Shown here piece after piece: positions 42,861-49,985 of a stretch of DNA of 64,000 nucleotides. Every line of letters begins with the position of its first letter. Within the stretch, counting starts at the first letter, position 1. Source of the DNA: Micromonospora sp. HK10 (lineage in GTDB: Bacteria; Actinomycetota; Actinomycetes; Mycobacteriales; Micromonosporaceae); assembly GCF_000982955.1 (NCBI RefSeq), contig NZ_KQ058832.1, positions 57,754 to 121,753 of the forward strand, read 5' to 3'. The translations under genes were made by a program, and so were the position numbers. The notes below the pieces were generated by a model that searched no databases, was not told where the DNA came from, and saw only the letters and a program-made list of their open reading frames with translations.

Positions 42861-43507
42861 CCCTGGAGCCGCTGCGCCCAGTACACCTGCCCGTCGGGGC
42901 CGAGGTAGGCCAGGGCGAGCAGCAGGTCGGCCAGCGCCACCGGCGCGCTCGCCACCGGCAACTCCGGCTCCGGCTCCGCCATGTGGGGAAAGAGCGCGAC
43001 GAACGTGAGCGGTGCGACCCGCTCGTCCGACACGTGGAGTCTGTTGCCGTTGCTCCGCCACTCGTTCTGCCCGACCCGGACGTCCCCCGCTCCTCGCAAC
43101 CAGGAATAGCGCTCGGCGATCCGGTTCTCCACACCCGCGCTCCCGATGCCGACCGCCTTCTCGTGTGCCGCCCGCACGCCGAAGATCTCGGGCTTGCGGT
43201 CGGTGCGCTTGTCGATGAGGAAGACCGCGAAATAGCCGCCGTCCAGCGGCTTGGGTGGGGTCCGCCAGGAGACCCGGCCGAGCACCAACTGATCGCCTCC
43301 GGAGGCGTACGGAGCATGTGCCCGATCACCGAGCGCGGCCTGAGCCTCCTCATTGGCCACGAGACGGAGCGAGGACGTGAGCGCCAGCGCTTCCGGGCCG
43401 TACGGCGGACGGTCGTGCCACCACCGCCAGCCGCCGACGGCCACCACCAGGAAGGCCGCCGAGACGACCGCCACCGCGCGAGTCCACCGCCCCGTCACAG
43501 GCGACAT
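42857..43507 (-). CDS. Unknown membrane-anchored protein
   Basis: 216 residues. A single N-terminal hydrophobic helix (RAVAVVSAAFLVVAVGGWRW) anchors an otherwise soluble domain with motifs GDQLVLGRVSWRTPPKPLDG and YFAVFLIDKRTDRKPEIFGV, ending DGQVYWAQRLQG. I do not recognise the family. ATG at MSPVTGRWTR is chosen because it places the helix at the N-terminus. Convergent with the DUF5990 gene. Confidence 0.65.
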   Translation of the reverse strand: MSPVTGRWTRAVAVVSAAFLVVAVGGWRWWHDRPPYGPEALALTSSLRLVANEEAQAALGDRAHAPYASGGDQLVLGRVSWRTPPKPLDGGYFAVFLIDKRTDRKPEIFGVRAAHEKAVGIGSAGVENRIAERYSWLRGAGDVRVGQNEWRSNGNRLHVSDERVAPLTFVALFPHMAEPEPELPVASAPVALADLLLALAYLGPDGQVYWAQRLQG

Positions 43508-43629
43508 CGAACCACGCGAAAACCACCTCGCGCGCACCCTCGGCCGGCGGGGCACTCGCCGTCCGGTTCGGCGGCATCGGCGACGGGTACCCGTGACGGG
43601 CCAGTCAGCCATCCATGAAGGACCGCAGA

Positions 43630-43743
43630 ATGATCACTCTCGCCGCCCGCACGCCGATGCCGGCACCCGTCATGGCCGCGTTCTTCGTCCTGGTAGCGGT
43701 GGCCCTCGTCGCCATCCTCTACCTGCGCAGCCGCCGCCGCTGA
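43630..43743 (+). CDS. Single-helix membrane microprotein, 37 residues
   Basis: MITLAARTPMPAPVMAAFFV... continuing through a hydrophobic helix to YLRSRRR: one transmembrane segment and a basic C-terminus. AAGGA lies seven bases before the ATG; another ATG five codons earlier has no ribosome site. The stop codon is followed within six bases by a perfect 14-bp stem-loop, which argues for a real transcript. Function unknown. Confidence 0.55.
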   Translation: MITLAARTPMPAPVMAAFFVLVAVALVAILYLRSRRR

Positions 43744-43748
43744 CCGGC

Positions 43749-43784
43749 CGCCGGCCCGGCCCCGGCCCGAGGGCCGGGCCGGCG
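43749..43784. terminator. Bidirectional terminator
   Basis: Perfect 14-bp stem (43749-43762 with 43771-43784), 8-base loop, between the microprotein gene (+) and the convergent GyrB-like gene (-). Confidence 0.75.
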
Positions 43785-43816
43785 CTCGGCGACCGCGACC
43801 TGGCAACGGTGGAGCG

Positions 43817-44440
43817 TCATCGGTAACGGCTCACGACCGGGTCGGCTCCGTGCCGGAGGTCGAGGAGGGTGACCTTCCCGGGCCCGGCGGGATTGTCACA
43901 GTACGGGCCGTGCAGGTCCAGCGAGGTCAGGTCCGCGGCGATGACCCGGCCGTTTCCGAAGTACGCACCCGCCAACTCGAAGCGCACCCGCGTCCCCGCT
44001 CCCACCGGTGCGTCGACCTCCCGCGGCTCGGTGAGCGGACGCAGACCGGCGAGTTCCTGACGGAGGCCCCGCCCGTCTCGCCACACCTCAACCACGGTGT
44101 GCGAACACACGCCAGCCGCGGCGGCGCTGACCCACCGCTCGGGACCGAGCAGCGAGCCGTGGTAACCCGGGCGGGCGGAGCCGAGCCCGTCCAGGGCATC
44201 GGCGCGATCGTCCTCCACCGCGAAGGCGAGGTCGCCGCTGACCTCCGCCCTGATCCGCAGCGCGTGCGGCGCGGCGACCCGGGCGGCCGGATGGAGCCCG
44301 TACGCGAGCACGGCACACAGCACCGCACTGGCCAGGTCAGGATCACGCCGGCCCACACCGAAGTACATGGCGGGGCGGCTCCGCACGGACTCGTCGAACT
44401 CGGCGATCTGGATGCCGGACGCGCTGTACCTCTCGGCCAC
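43817..44440 (-). CDS. GyrB/ParE N-terminal-like protein (degenerate GHKL)
   Basis: 207 residues. The opening ESVRSRPAMYFGVGRRDPDL resembles the GyrB/ParE segment EAVRKRPGMYIGD that precedes the ATP pocket, and the following ASAVLCAVLAYGLHP occupies the place of the helix carrying DNSIDE. The essential Asn/Glu/Asp of the N-box and the GxGIP loop are not seen, so ATPase activity is doubtful. The rest (ALRIRAEVSGDLAFAVEDD, GTRVRFELAGAYFG) could be a GHKL-like beta sheet. GTG start, weak ribosome site. Role unknown. Confidence 0.65.
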   Translation of the reverse strand: MAERYSASGIQIAEFDESVRSRPAMYFGVGRRDPDLASAVLCAVLAYGLHPAARVAAPHALRIRAEVSGDLAFAVEDDRADALDGLGSARPGYHGSLLGPERWVSAAAAGVCSHTVVEVWRDGRGLRQELAGLRPLTEPREVDAPVGAGTRVRFELAGAYFGNGRVIAADLTSLDLHGPYCDNPAGPGKVTLLDLRHGADPVVSRYR

Positions 44441-44535
44441 GCAGGCACCCTACGCGCCCGGCGGCTGCCGGCGGAGTCCCTCGCCGCGCCGCCCTGGGCT
44501 ACGTCCCACCAGGCCCGACCGCGGCTACCCGCCCA

Positions 44536-44721
44536 TCACCTCGACCGGACCGGCGTCCCCAGCCCGATCGCCCAACCGACGATGCGGCCCCCGGCGACCG
44601 CGAGGGGAAAGCCGAGGAGAAAGAGCCCGGCCGTGCCACCCCAGATGCCCACGATGCCTGTCACCACTCCGGCGACGACCAACCCGCCGCCGACAAGGCC
44701 ACCGACCCGACGCTTCGTCAT
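44536..44721 (-). CDS. Small two-helix membrane protein
   Basis: 61 residues, MTKRRVGGLVGGGLVVAGVV..., with two Gly-rich hydrophobic segments (to GIVGIWGG and LFLLGFPLAVAGGRIVGWAI). No recognised family. Compatible codon use; isolated between two minus-strand genes. Could be real or a fortuitous frame. Confidence 0.5.
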   Translation of the reverse strand: MTKRRVGGLVGGGLVVAGVVTGIVGIWGGTAGLFLLGFPLAVAGGRIVGWAIGLGTPVRSR

Positions 44722-44822
44722 GCGATCAGTTCAGCAGACCACCGCTCGTCGGTGGGGGCAGCGCCCGGCCTTTGGCCGCATCGCCGGCTGTGGCGGGCAC
44801 GGCGCTCAGTGACGAGTCAGGG

Positions 44823-45587
44823 TCACGAACCAGGCTCGGTGAGCGCGGTGAGCAGCGCCGTGCGGACGGCACGGTCGCGGTCGTCCCGGGCCGGGTGCCA
44901 CGGGCACGCGATGTCCAAGGCGACCACGCGGCCGGTGGCGAACACCCGACGGACCGCCCGTAGGACCGCATCAGTGGACGGCCCACCCGACACCGGGAAC
45001 CGCAGGTTCGGCAGCTCGCCGGCATCGACCACGTCGACGTCGACGTGCAGGACGATCGGTCCCTCGGGAAGGACCATGTCGTCCAGCTCATCGACCGCTC
45101 GCCGCACCACCCTGCTCTGGGCCAGGTATGCCACCTCGGCCGGATCCAGGTCACGCGCGTCGACGAGGACGGCCCGATCCTCAGTGACCGGACGCAGGCC
45201 GAGAGGCTCGGCCAGCAACTCGTCGTGTGCACCCATGGCCAGGCGCAGTGCCAGACCACCGAGGTATCCCGACGTCGAGGTTTCCAGGGTGTGCACGTCA
45301 CCGTGCGCGTCGAACCACACGACCCCGGGATCGGCGCCAGCCCGCTGAACGCCGGCAATCGTCGCCAGGGCGACCAGGCAGTCACCGGAGACAACGGTCG
45401 GTACCGCGCCCTCGCGGGTGTGCTCTGCCACGGCGGCGGCGACGGCGTCGTACAGCACCGCGAGTCGCTGCCAGACAGTCCCGTCCGGTAGCGCGGCCTC
45501 GACGGTCGCGGTGTCGGCGGCGAACACCGGGAGACTGTCGTCAGCCAGTCGCTCGTCCTGGTGGTACGGCACAAGAATCGTCGTCAC
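44823..45587 (-). CDS. Arginase/ureohydrolase family protein
   Basis: 254 residues. WFDAHGDVHT and HVDVDVVD are the Mn-binding Asp/His motifs of ureohydrolases, while the first motif reads SGDCLVAL with Cys in place of the usual His of GGDHS, a variant seen in uncharacterised actinobacterial members. Substrate (arginine, agmatine, formiminoglutamate or other) cannot be told. Start set at GTG (V)TTILVPYHQDER because TATCCT lies six bases upstream, predicting a leaderless mRNA; a GTG seven codons earlier is the alternative. Confidence 0.82.
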   Translation of the reverse strand: MTTILVPYHQDERLADDSLPVFAADTATVEAALPDGTVWQRLAVLYDAVAAAVAEHTREGAVPTVVSGDCLVALATIAGVQRAGADPGVVWFDAHGDVHTLETSTSGYLGGLALRLAMGAHDELLAEPLGLRPVTEDRAVLVDARDLDPAEVAYLAQSRVVRRAVDELDDMVLPEGPIVLHVDVDVVDAGELPNLRFPVSGGPSTDAVLRAVRRVFATGRVVALDIACPWHPARDDRDRAVRTALLTALTEPGS

Positions 45588-45593
45588 CGGCGC

Positions 45594-45599
45594 AGGATA
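45594..45599 (-). promoter_or_regulatory. -10 element of a predicted leaderless gene
   Basis: TATCCT on the minus strand, six bases before the GTG of the arginase-family gene; no Shine-Dalgarno. Confidence 0.5.
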
Positions 45600-45691
45600 G
45601 GCACGCACGCAGAGCGCTGACCACGTTCACCATGGTGCGACGTGACGCCCGGGCCCGGCATTGGATAGGCGGCCGGCCCGTCGCCTGCCCA

Positions 45692-46015
45692 CTACCCGCC
45701 CGCGCCCGTCGCCCCTGCGACCAGCCGGGCCAACCTTCCCAGCCGGCGACAGTAGGTGGCCTCGTCAGGATCGCCGAGCAGGTCGAGGACCTGGTCGAGA
45801 TCACCCAAGCGCCGTTCCAGAATCCGCAAGCGTCCGTCATCCTTCGTCCCGCCCGCCGAACGCCACACCGAAACACATCCCGCCAGATCAGCATCGAGCA
45901 ACACCATGCTGACGCCGGCAACATCCGCTTCCCTGAGCCGATCCGGGAAGGGCGCCCGAAGGTGCTCCTGCCAAAGCTCGGTGACAAGCCGCTCGCGCTC
46001 ACTCCGGGTCGTCAT
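45692..46015 (-). CDS. Hypothetical protein, 107 residues
   Basis: MTTRSERERLVTELWQEHLR..., a small helical, soluble-looking protein ending GRLARLVAGATGAGG. No family recognised. ATG preferred over an in-frame start 15 codons earlier. It sits next to an integrase remnant and may be cargo of a lost element. Confidence 0.55.
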   Translation of the reverse strand: MTTRSERERLVTELWQEHLRAPFPDRLREADVAGVSMVLLDADLAGCVSVWRSAGGTKDDGRLRILERRLGDLDQVLDLLGDPDEATYCRRLGRLARLVAGATGAGG

Positions 46016-46083
46016 GTCGCGATCGCCCCTGTTCGAAAATCCGCCGCGCTGTGCCACCACCTGATGGTCTCGCCTTTGATGGT

Positions 46084-46250
46084 TCAGGCAAGCGCGTCAC
46101 CGATCTTGTCGTTGCTGGTGCCGTCGCCGCCTTCGATGCAGTTGGCGTAGACGCGGAGCGGGACGCGAGGCCGTGGCCCAGGCGCCGGGCGACCTCCGTC
46201 GGAGGAACGCCGGCATTCAGCCAGAGCGAGGCCGGAGACGCTCCGGCCGC
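46084..46250 (-). pseudogene. Tyrosine integrase C-terminal remnant
   Basis: One frame reads SLWLNAGVPPTEVARRLGHG, the segment before and including the GHS/GHG box of AICE/phage-type tyrosine recombinases; after a frameshift near 46152-46170 another frame reads LRVYANCIEGGDGTSNDKIG to DALA-stop, the catalytic-Tyr region and typical C-terminus. The two parts are collinear in family members. Everything upstream of the fragment is lost or unrecognisable. The remainder of 46016-46380 shows no gene. Confidence 0.8.
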
Positions 46251-46380
46251 AGACCATCCGGGACGCCTCGAATGGCCACCCTTGACCCCGACCGGGTGCC
46301 GCAGTCCTTGGCACCTATCAGGGGGATGGGAGCAGACTGGCGGCCACCCTCCGCAGAGAGCCGGACGGTCTACGACTACC

Positions 46381-47076
46381 TCAGGCCGGGCCGTTGACGA
46401 GGAGGGCTTTGTGATGGCTCCAGAGCCACTGCAGGTACTGCTGCACTTCGTCCGGCGTGGCGAGCCATCCGTTGTCCATGTAGTTGAGGATGCGCTTGAT
46501 CTCGCCGGGTACGAGGGCGTAGGCGGTCGCTCCGGTTTCCGGGACGGGTGTGTCAGGGGGGACGGCCACGGGCATCGGGATCATGGGGAGGCGAAATCCA
46601 CTCCTGGTGAAGGCTTTGAGGACCGTGAGGTAGACGCGGGCCAAGTGGTAGGGCGAGACAGCGAGCGCGAGGCTGGTGATGCCGCGGGCTTGGACCTGGT
46701 TGACGATCCATGCGGCTTGCAAGCCGGTGTTGGGGGCCGGATCGGCCTGGAGGTAGACGCCATCGGTGCGACGGAGGCCGAGGGTCCGCAGGTAGTCGAG
46801 CGTGATCTCGACGTAGGTCTCTTCATTCGGATTCCCGTTCGCCACCAGGAGGAAGCGGAGCGCTGGGTTCGCCTCCCAGTTACGGATCGCATGAGTGAGA
46901 CGCCATTCTTCGCCCTGACCCGTGGCCACCACGAGCGCGTCGACGTGCTCGGCGGCAGACTGGGGCAGGGTCAGGATCACCGTGAGGACTTTCATCACCT
47001 CCACGAGTTGGCCAGCTGTGAAGCCGGCTAGGTCCTCTTCCACCACAACCCGAGGGACCGCCCTGCTGAGATTCAC
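46381..47076 (-). CDS. YdcF/ElyC-like (DUF218) protein
   Basis: 231 residues. HVDALVVATGQGEEWRLTHA, LLVANGNPNEETYVEITLDY and APNTGLQAAWIVNQV follow the DUF218 layout (a nucleotide-like fold with N-T-x-x-A motif) implicated in envelope functions in E. coli but uncharacterised here. No signal peptide. GTG at (V)NLSRAVPRVVVEE is a reasonable but unproven start; an internal ATG is too close to its ribosome site. Longer reading through tRNA-Tyr was rejected. Lower G+C than neighbours suggests acquisition. Confidence 0.6.
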   Translation of the reverse strand: MNLSRAVPRVVVEEDLAGFTAGQLVEVMKVLTVILTLPQSAAEHVDALVVATGQGEEWRLTHAIRNWEANPALRFLLVANGNPNEETYVEITLDYLRTLGLRRTDGVYLQADPAPNTGLQAAWIVNQVQARGITSLALAVSPYHLARVYLTVLKAFTRSGFRLPMIPMPVAVPPDTPVPETGATAYALVPGEIKRILNYMDNGWLATPDEVQQYLQWLWSHHKALLVNGPA

Positions 47077-47264
47077 CGAAGCGCCCCGGCCGCATCGTTG
47101 TAGACGCCGGTGCGCAAGACCAGGGACGCCAGGTCGCCGGGCTGAGGTAGAGAGATCACGCACCTGATCTTTCCAGCTCTCAGCCCTCCCCCGCGGGCCC
47201 GATACGTGCCCGATGGGCCGGTTGATCAGCGGGCAACGGCGGTCAACACCAACAACAAACGACA

Positions 47265-47302
47265 AAGGCCCCTGATCTACGTTTCCGCAGGTCAGGGGCC
47301 TT
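47265..47302 (-). terminator. tRNA-Tyr terminator
   Basis: 11-bp perfect stem AAGGCCCCTGA/TCAGGGGCCTT (47265-47275 and 47292-47302) followed on the minus strand by TTTGTCGTTTGTTG, 13 bases beyond the tRNA 3' end. One of the few classical intrinsic terminators here. Confidence 0.85.
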
Positions 47303-47314
47303 GCCGTTGCCTGG

Positions 47315-47395
47315 TGGCGGGTAGAGGATTCGAACCTCTGTAGCTTTCGCGACGGATTTACAGTCCGCTCCCATTGGCCGCTCGGGCAACCCGCC
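47315..47395 (-). tRNA. tyrT: tRNA-Tyr (anticodon GTA)
   Basis: 81 nt, class II with a variable arm. Acceptor GGCGGGT/ACCCGCC, anticodon loop CTGTAAA on stem GCGGA/TCCGT, variable stem around CGCGAAAGC, T-loop GTTCGAA, discriminator A. Confidence 0.96.
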
Positions 47396-47433
47396 AGGGC
47401 ACACCACCGCGTCGCAACGCGGCGGCGGAAGCA

Positions 47434-47464
47434 AGGATAGCGGTTGTCCCCCGGGCCGCCGCAA
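47434..47464 (-). promoter_or_regulatory. Probable tRNA-Tyr promoter
   Basis: Minus-strand TTGCGG (47459-47464) and TATCCT (47434-47439) with 19-base spacing, 39 bases before the tRNA. Confidence 0.5.
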
Positions 47465-47541
47465 GCGGGTACCGTCAGGGGGTCCCACCCGGTCAGGGTG
47501 GGATGGAACAGGACAGACCGCCGGACAGCAGGAGCATGAGC

Positions 47542-48036
47542 ATGGCAGCGAACCCGTCCTTCGACATCGTGAGCAAGGTCGACCGGCAGGAGGTCGACAA
47601 CGCCGTCCGCCAGACGGAGAAGGAGCTCGCGACGCGGTTCGACTTCCGCGGGACGGGCGCGGAGATCTCCTGGTCGGGCGAGGAGGCAATCAGCCTCCAG
47701 GCGGAGACCGAGGAGCGCGTCCGGGCCGCGCTGGAGGTCTTCAAGGAGAAGCTGATCAAGCGGAACATCTCCCTCAAGTCGCTGGACGCCGGCGACCCGC
47801 GTTCCTCCGGCAAGATTTTCAAGATCGACGCCAAGGTGATCCAGGGCATCGATTCGGACAAGGCGAAGGCGATCAGCAAGAAGATCCGCGACGAGGGCCC
47901 GAAGGGCGTCCAGGCGCAGATCCAGGGTGACCAGCTCCGGGTCACCGGCAAGAAGAAGGACGACCTGCAGGGCGTCATCGCGCTGCTCAAGGGTGAGGAC
48001 TTCGGCGTCGCCCTGCAGTTCACCAACTACAGGTAA
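47542..48036 (+). CDS. yajQ: YajQ family cyclic-di-GMP/nucleotide-binding protein
   Basis: 164 residues, [20 protein letters not shown]..., two ferredoxin-like domains; motifs [13 protein letters not shown] and KVQAQI-like [20 protein letters not shown]. Some YajQ proteins bind c-di-GMP and act as transcriptional cofactors, which may connect with the GGDEF/EAL protein nearby. ATG at seven bases from GGAG is chosen over an earlier ATG only one base from it. Its last codons (QFTNYR-stop) are duplicated 1.76 kb downstream, so the present 3' end may have been supplied by an integrated element. Confidence 0.93.
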   Translation: MAANPSFDIVSKVDRQEVDNAVRQTEKELATRFDFRGTGAEISWSGEEAISLQAETEERVRAALEVFKEKLIKRNISLKSLDAGDPRSSGKIFKIDAKVIQGIDSDKAKAISKKIRDEGPKGVQAQIQGDQLRVTGKKKDDLQGVIALLKGEDFGVALQFTNYR

Positions 48037-48037
48037 G
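48016..48037 (+). repeat. Putative att site: yajQ 3' end (left copy)
   Basis: 22 bases covering the last six codons and stop of yajQ. The same sequence with a single A/C difference stands at 49777-49798, in the same orientation. Confidence 0.7.
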
Positions 48038-48305
48038 GAGCCCCGGCCGGCCTGGCCATCGGGCCCACTACGCCTTGTCACCTGGGCAGACGTCGTCACC
48101 AATGGTCGTCGTTGGTCGCTCTCGCTCGACCTCCGACGGCCTGGTGACGGCCTGGATCCGGCCCTCGTCGACCCCTTGACCCCCAGGCAACCAACAGGAG
48201 TCGCTGACCTGCATGCCCACGGGCCTTTAGCTGCGACAACCATCCACCAGAGTCCGTGGACGTCTGCTGCCGCTCATGCCCGTCGTCACCCAGCCGGTCA
48301 CCCAC

Positions 48306-48650
48306 CTACTCGGCACCCGAACCATCCTGATCTCCGGCTAGACGTCCGAGGAGGTGCCGCGCTCCGCCATCTCCGGATCGCGCTCGCTGTCGCAGATCCT
48401 CCAACCGGCCTTCGTCGTAGAGCAGCCGGTTCAGCCGCCTACGGGCATGCACATCGTGTTGGGCGAGAGCCGCCAGCTCGACATGACGGCCGGCGCGAGC
48501 AAGCAGATCCATGTGCCACAGGTGTGCGTTATGCCGCTCGTGGTCCGTGCCGTAGCACTCCGCAACAGCACCGACTACCGCGATTGCTCGGTCCCAGTCG
48601 CCCTGCTCCTCGGCGACGGCCGCAGTCTCAGAGTAGTGACGCACGGACAT
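48306..48650 (-). CDS. Hypothetical helical-repeat protein
   Basis: 114 residues, MSVRHYSETAAVAEEQGDWD..., with two helix-turn-helix-like repeats (EEQGDWDRAIAVVGAVAECY; LLYDEGRLEDLRQRARSGD) resembling TPR/SEL1-type repeats of actinobacterial proteins. No family named with confidence. The preceding ATG codon is an equally possible start. Probable cargo of the relic element. Confidence 0.55.
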   Translation of the reverse strand: MSVRHYSETAAVAEEQGDWDRAIAVVGAVAECYGTDHERHNAHLWHMDLLARAGRHVELAALAQHDVHARRRLNRLLYDEGRLEDLRQRARSGDGGARHLLGRLAGDQDGSGAE

Positions 48651-48790
48651 CATCGTAGGTAGCGCATGCCCTCAGCTTGGGAATCTGGTTGATCCACACG
48701 CGCAGCAACCATGCCGACAACTCAATATGCACTGAGCGTGCGAACCGGTGTTGACCGTTGTATCGGGCATGGGTCGGGCACGGCGGCTGA

Positions 48791-49141
48791 TCATGCGCCT
48801 TGGCCCCCTGGTGCTGGTCTAGCGTCAGACTCCGGTGCTGAACTTGCGGGTCGTACATACCACTCGGAGGGGTAATCCACCCGAATGATCAACTGGTCCG
48901 ACTCCAGGTAGTCGCCGTCATCAACGATGGCGTCGGTAACTACGAATTGATCGTTGCCCCATGGGTCAGGATCACCAGAACTCGGACCATAAGCTACCTC
49001 TGCCCTCAGCACCATGTCATCGGGGAGACCATCCAGCGCAGCCCGTAGCTGTCCGACAGTCCACCTCTCAACGTCGTGTCGGTACCGCTCGATTGGTCCT
49101 CTCCACCATGGTTCTGACGGCGGAGGCTGGCTGCTCGACAT
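48791..49141 (-). CDS. DUF6225-like hypothetical protein
   Basis: 116 residues. WTVGQLRAALDGLPDDMVLR followed by NDQFVVTDAIVDDGDY resembles the small actinobacterial family annotated DUF6225, function unknown. N-terminus MSSSQPPPSEPWWRGPIERY, C-terminus Pro/Ser rich. Probable cargo of the relic element; the family assignment is tentative. Confidence 0.55.
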   Translation of the reverse strand: MSSSQPPPSEPWWRGPIERYRHDVERWTVGQLRAALDGLPDDMVLRAEVAYGPSSGDPDPWGNDQFVVTDAIVDDGDYLESDQLIIRVDYPSEWYVRPASSAPESDARPAPGGQGA

Positions 49142-49637
49142 GGCGCGAGGCTATCTGGCGCACCACGCCGGGCGCACTACGTCAAGCGGATCTTGACGCA
49201 CGTACGGACCGTGTCGGAACAGACTGAGTCGGCTCTCGTGTCACCGACCGCGCCCCGGCGGACACCGCCACAGTGGCGCAGTTGACCTAACCTCGCCCGG
49301 CACGGACCCGGCTCCCGGGGTCGCAGCTGGCCACCGGGCGGCCACCCCTCCCCCTCCCAGGCGAGCGGTTGACCTGACCTTGAGCGGCCAGGGAGCCGGC
49401 TCCTGGACGACCGCATGCCTTCCGCGGCCACCGCCCCCATGCTTGGGGCTTGCCGCGCGGACCCCGCAGGCCGGCTGCCGGCGACGAACCTCCACCACCC
49501 TCCCCGCATCCCGTCTGCGGCGGCCCTGGGCTTTCCGCTGTCCGCGCCAGCCGCCAGGCATCCGGCGTGACGGCCGCAGAGCGACAGCGGTAGCGGCTGG
49601 GGCGCGCCCAGGCGGCGGCGCGTGCGGCCCGTTCAGG

Positions 49638-49776
49638 GCCGACTTGGCCCGACACCTGGAGGACTTCCCTCCGGTGCCGGTAACGCTGCCGTGGGAAGTG
49701 CCCGGCGGCCGTCAATCTGGTCCACGGACGCACGAACGTCGCGATGGACCGCCACACGCTCAACCGGGACTACCCT
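49638..49776 (+). pseudogene. Tyrosine integrase internal fragment
   Basis: One frame reads ARHLEDFPPVPVTLPWEVPG and, after a frameshift, another reads VNLVHGRTNVAMDRHTLNRD-Y. These are collinear with the LPW...RxxAxNRxxFN block that lies before the catalytic core of many actinobacterial tyrosine integrases. The fragment stops exactly at the duplicated yajQ tail. The preceding 49142-49637 shows no intact gene. Confidence 0.55.
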
Positions 49777-49798
49777 CAGTTCACCAACTACCGGTAAG
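49777..49798 (+). repeat. Putative att site: duplicated yajQ 3' end (right copy)
   Basis: Encodes QFTNYR-stop with CGG for the last Arg (AGG in the yajQ-attached copy). Beyond it the sequence returns to high G+C chromosome. Confidence 0.7.
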
Positions 49799-49848
49799 CA
49801 GGCTGCGGCCGGCCGCATGACGAGGCCACCGGATCAGGGCGCCGCCGG

Positions 49849-49944
49849 TCAGCGGGTGAAGATCAACAGCAGCACCACGGTCAGGATCGCGCTGATCAGG
49901 ATCGACCCGAGGCAACCGATCCGGTTCGAGAAGAAGAGGAACAT
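49849..49944 (-). CDS. Membrane microprotein, 31 residues
   Basis: MFLFFSNRIGCLGSILISAI... ending VVLLLIFTR, almost entirely hydrophobic with a small polar loop: one transmembrane helix. Similar tiny proteins with the FFSNRxGCLGS opening are widespread in actinobacteria by my recollection. Weak ribosome site. Function unknown. Confidence 0.55.
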   Translation of the reverse strand: MFLFFSNRIGCLGSILISAILTVVLLLIFTR

Positions 49945-49985
49945 CCCGCCCGGGTACCCGGTGGAACGGATCTGATCCGTCCCGG

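Larger units (their letters stand above)
48016..49798. mobile_element. Footprint of a degenerate integrated element
   Basis: The interval is bounded by 22-bp direct repeats of the yajQ 3' end, contains two small genes of unknown function and visibly lower G+C around 48.4-49.2 kb, and ends in an integrase fragment. No relaxase, replication or excisionase gene is left. The first 270 bases after yajQ hold no recognised gene. Interpretation as an element remnant is inference from repeats plus the integrase fragment. Confidence 0.6.

Noticed and set aside
43749..43784. G/C palindrome considered as an attachment site
   Set aside because: Its position between two convergent stop codons is better explained as a terminator.
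46381..48243. A 620-residue minus-strand protein
   Set aside because: The reading crosses tRNA-Tyr and the antisense of yajQ; only its last 230 residues look like a protein, and those start at a separate GTG.
48628..48858. A 76-residue minus-strand reading between the two relic-element genes
   Set aside because: It overlaps the end of one and the start of the other, has no ribosome site and no recognisable pattern.
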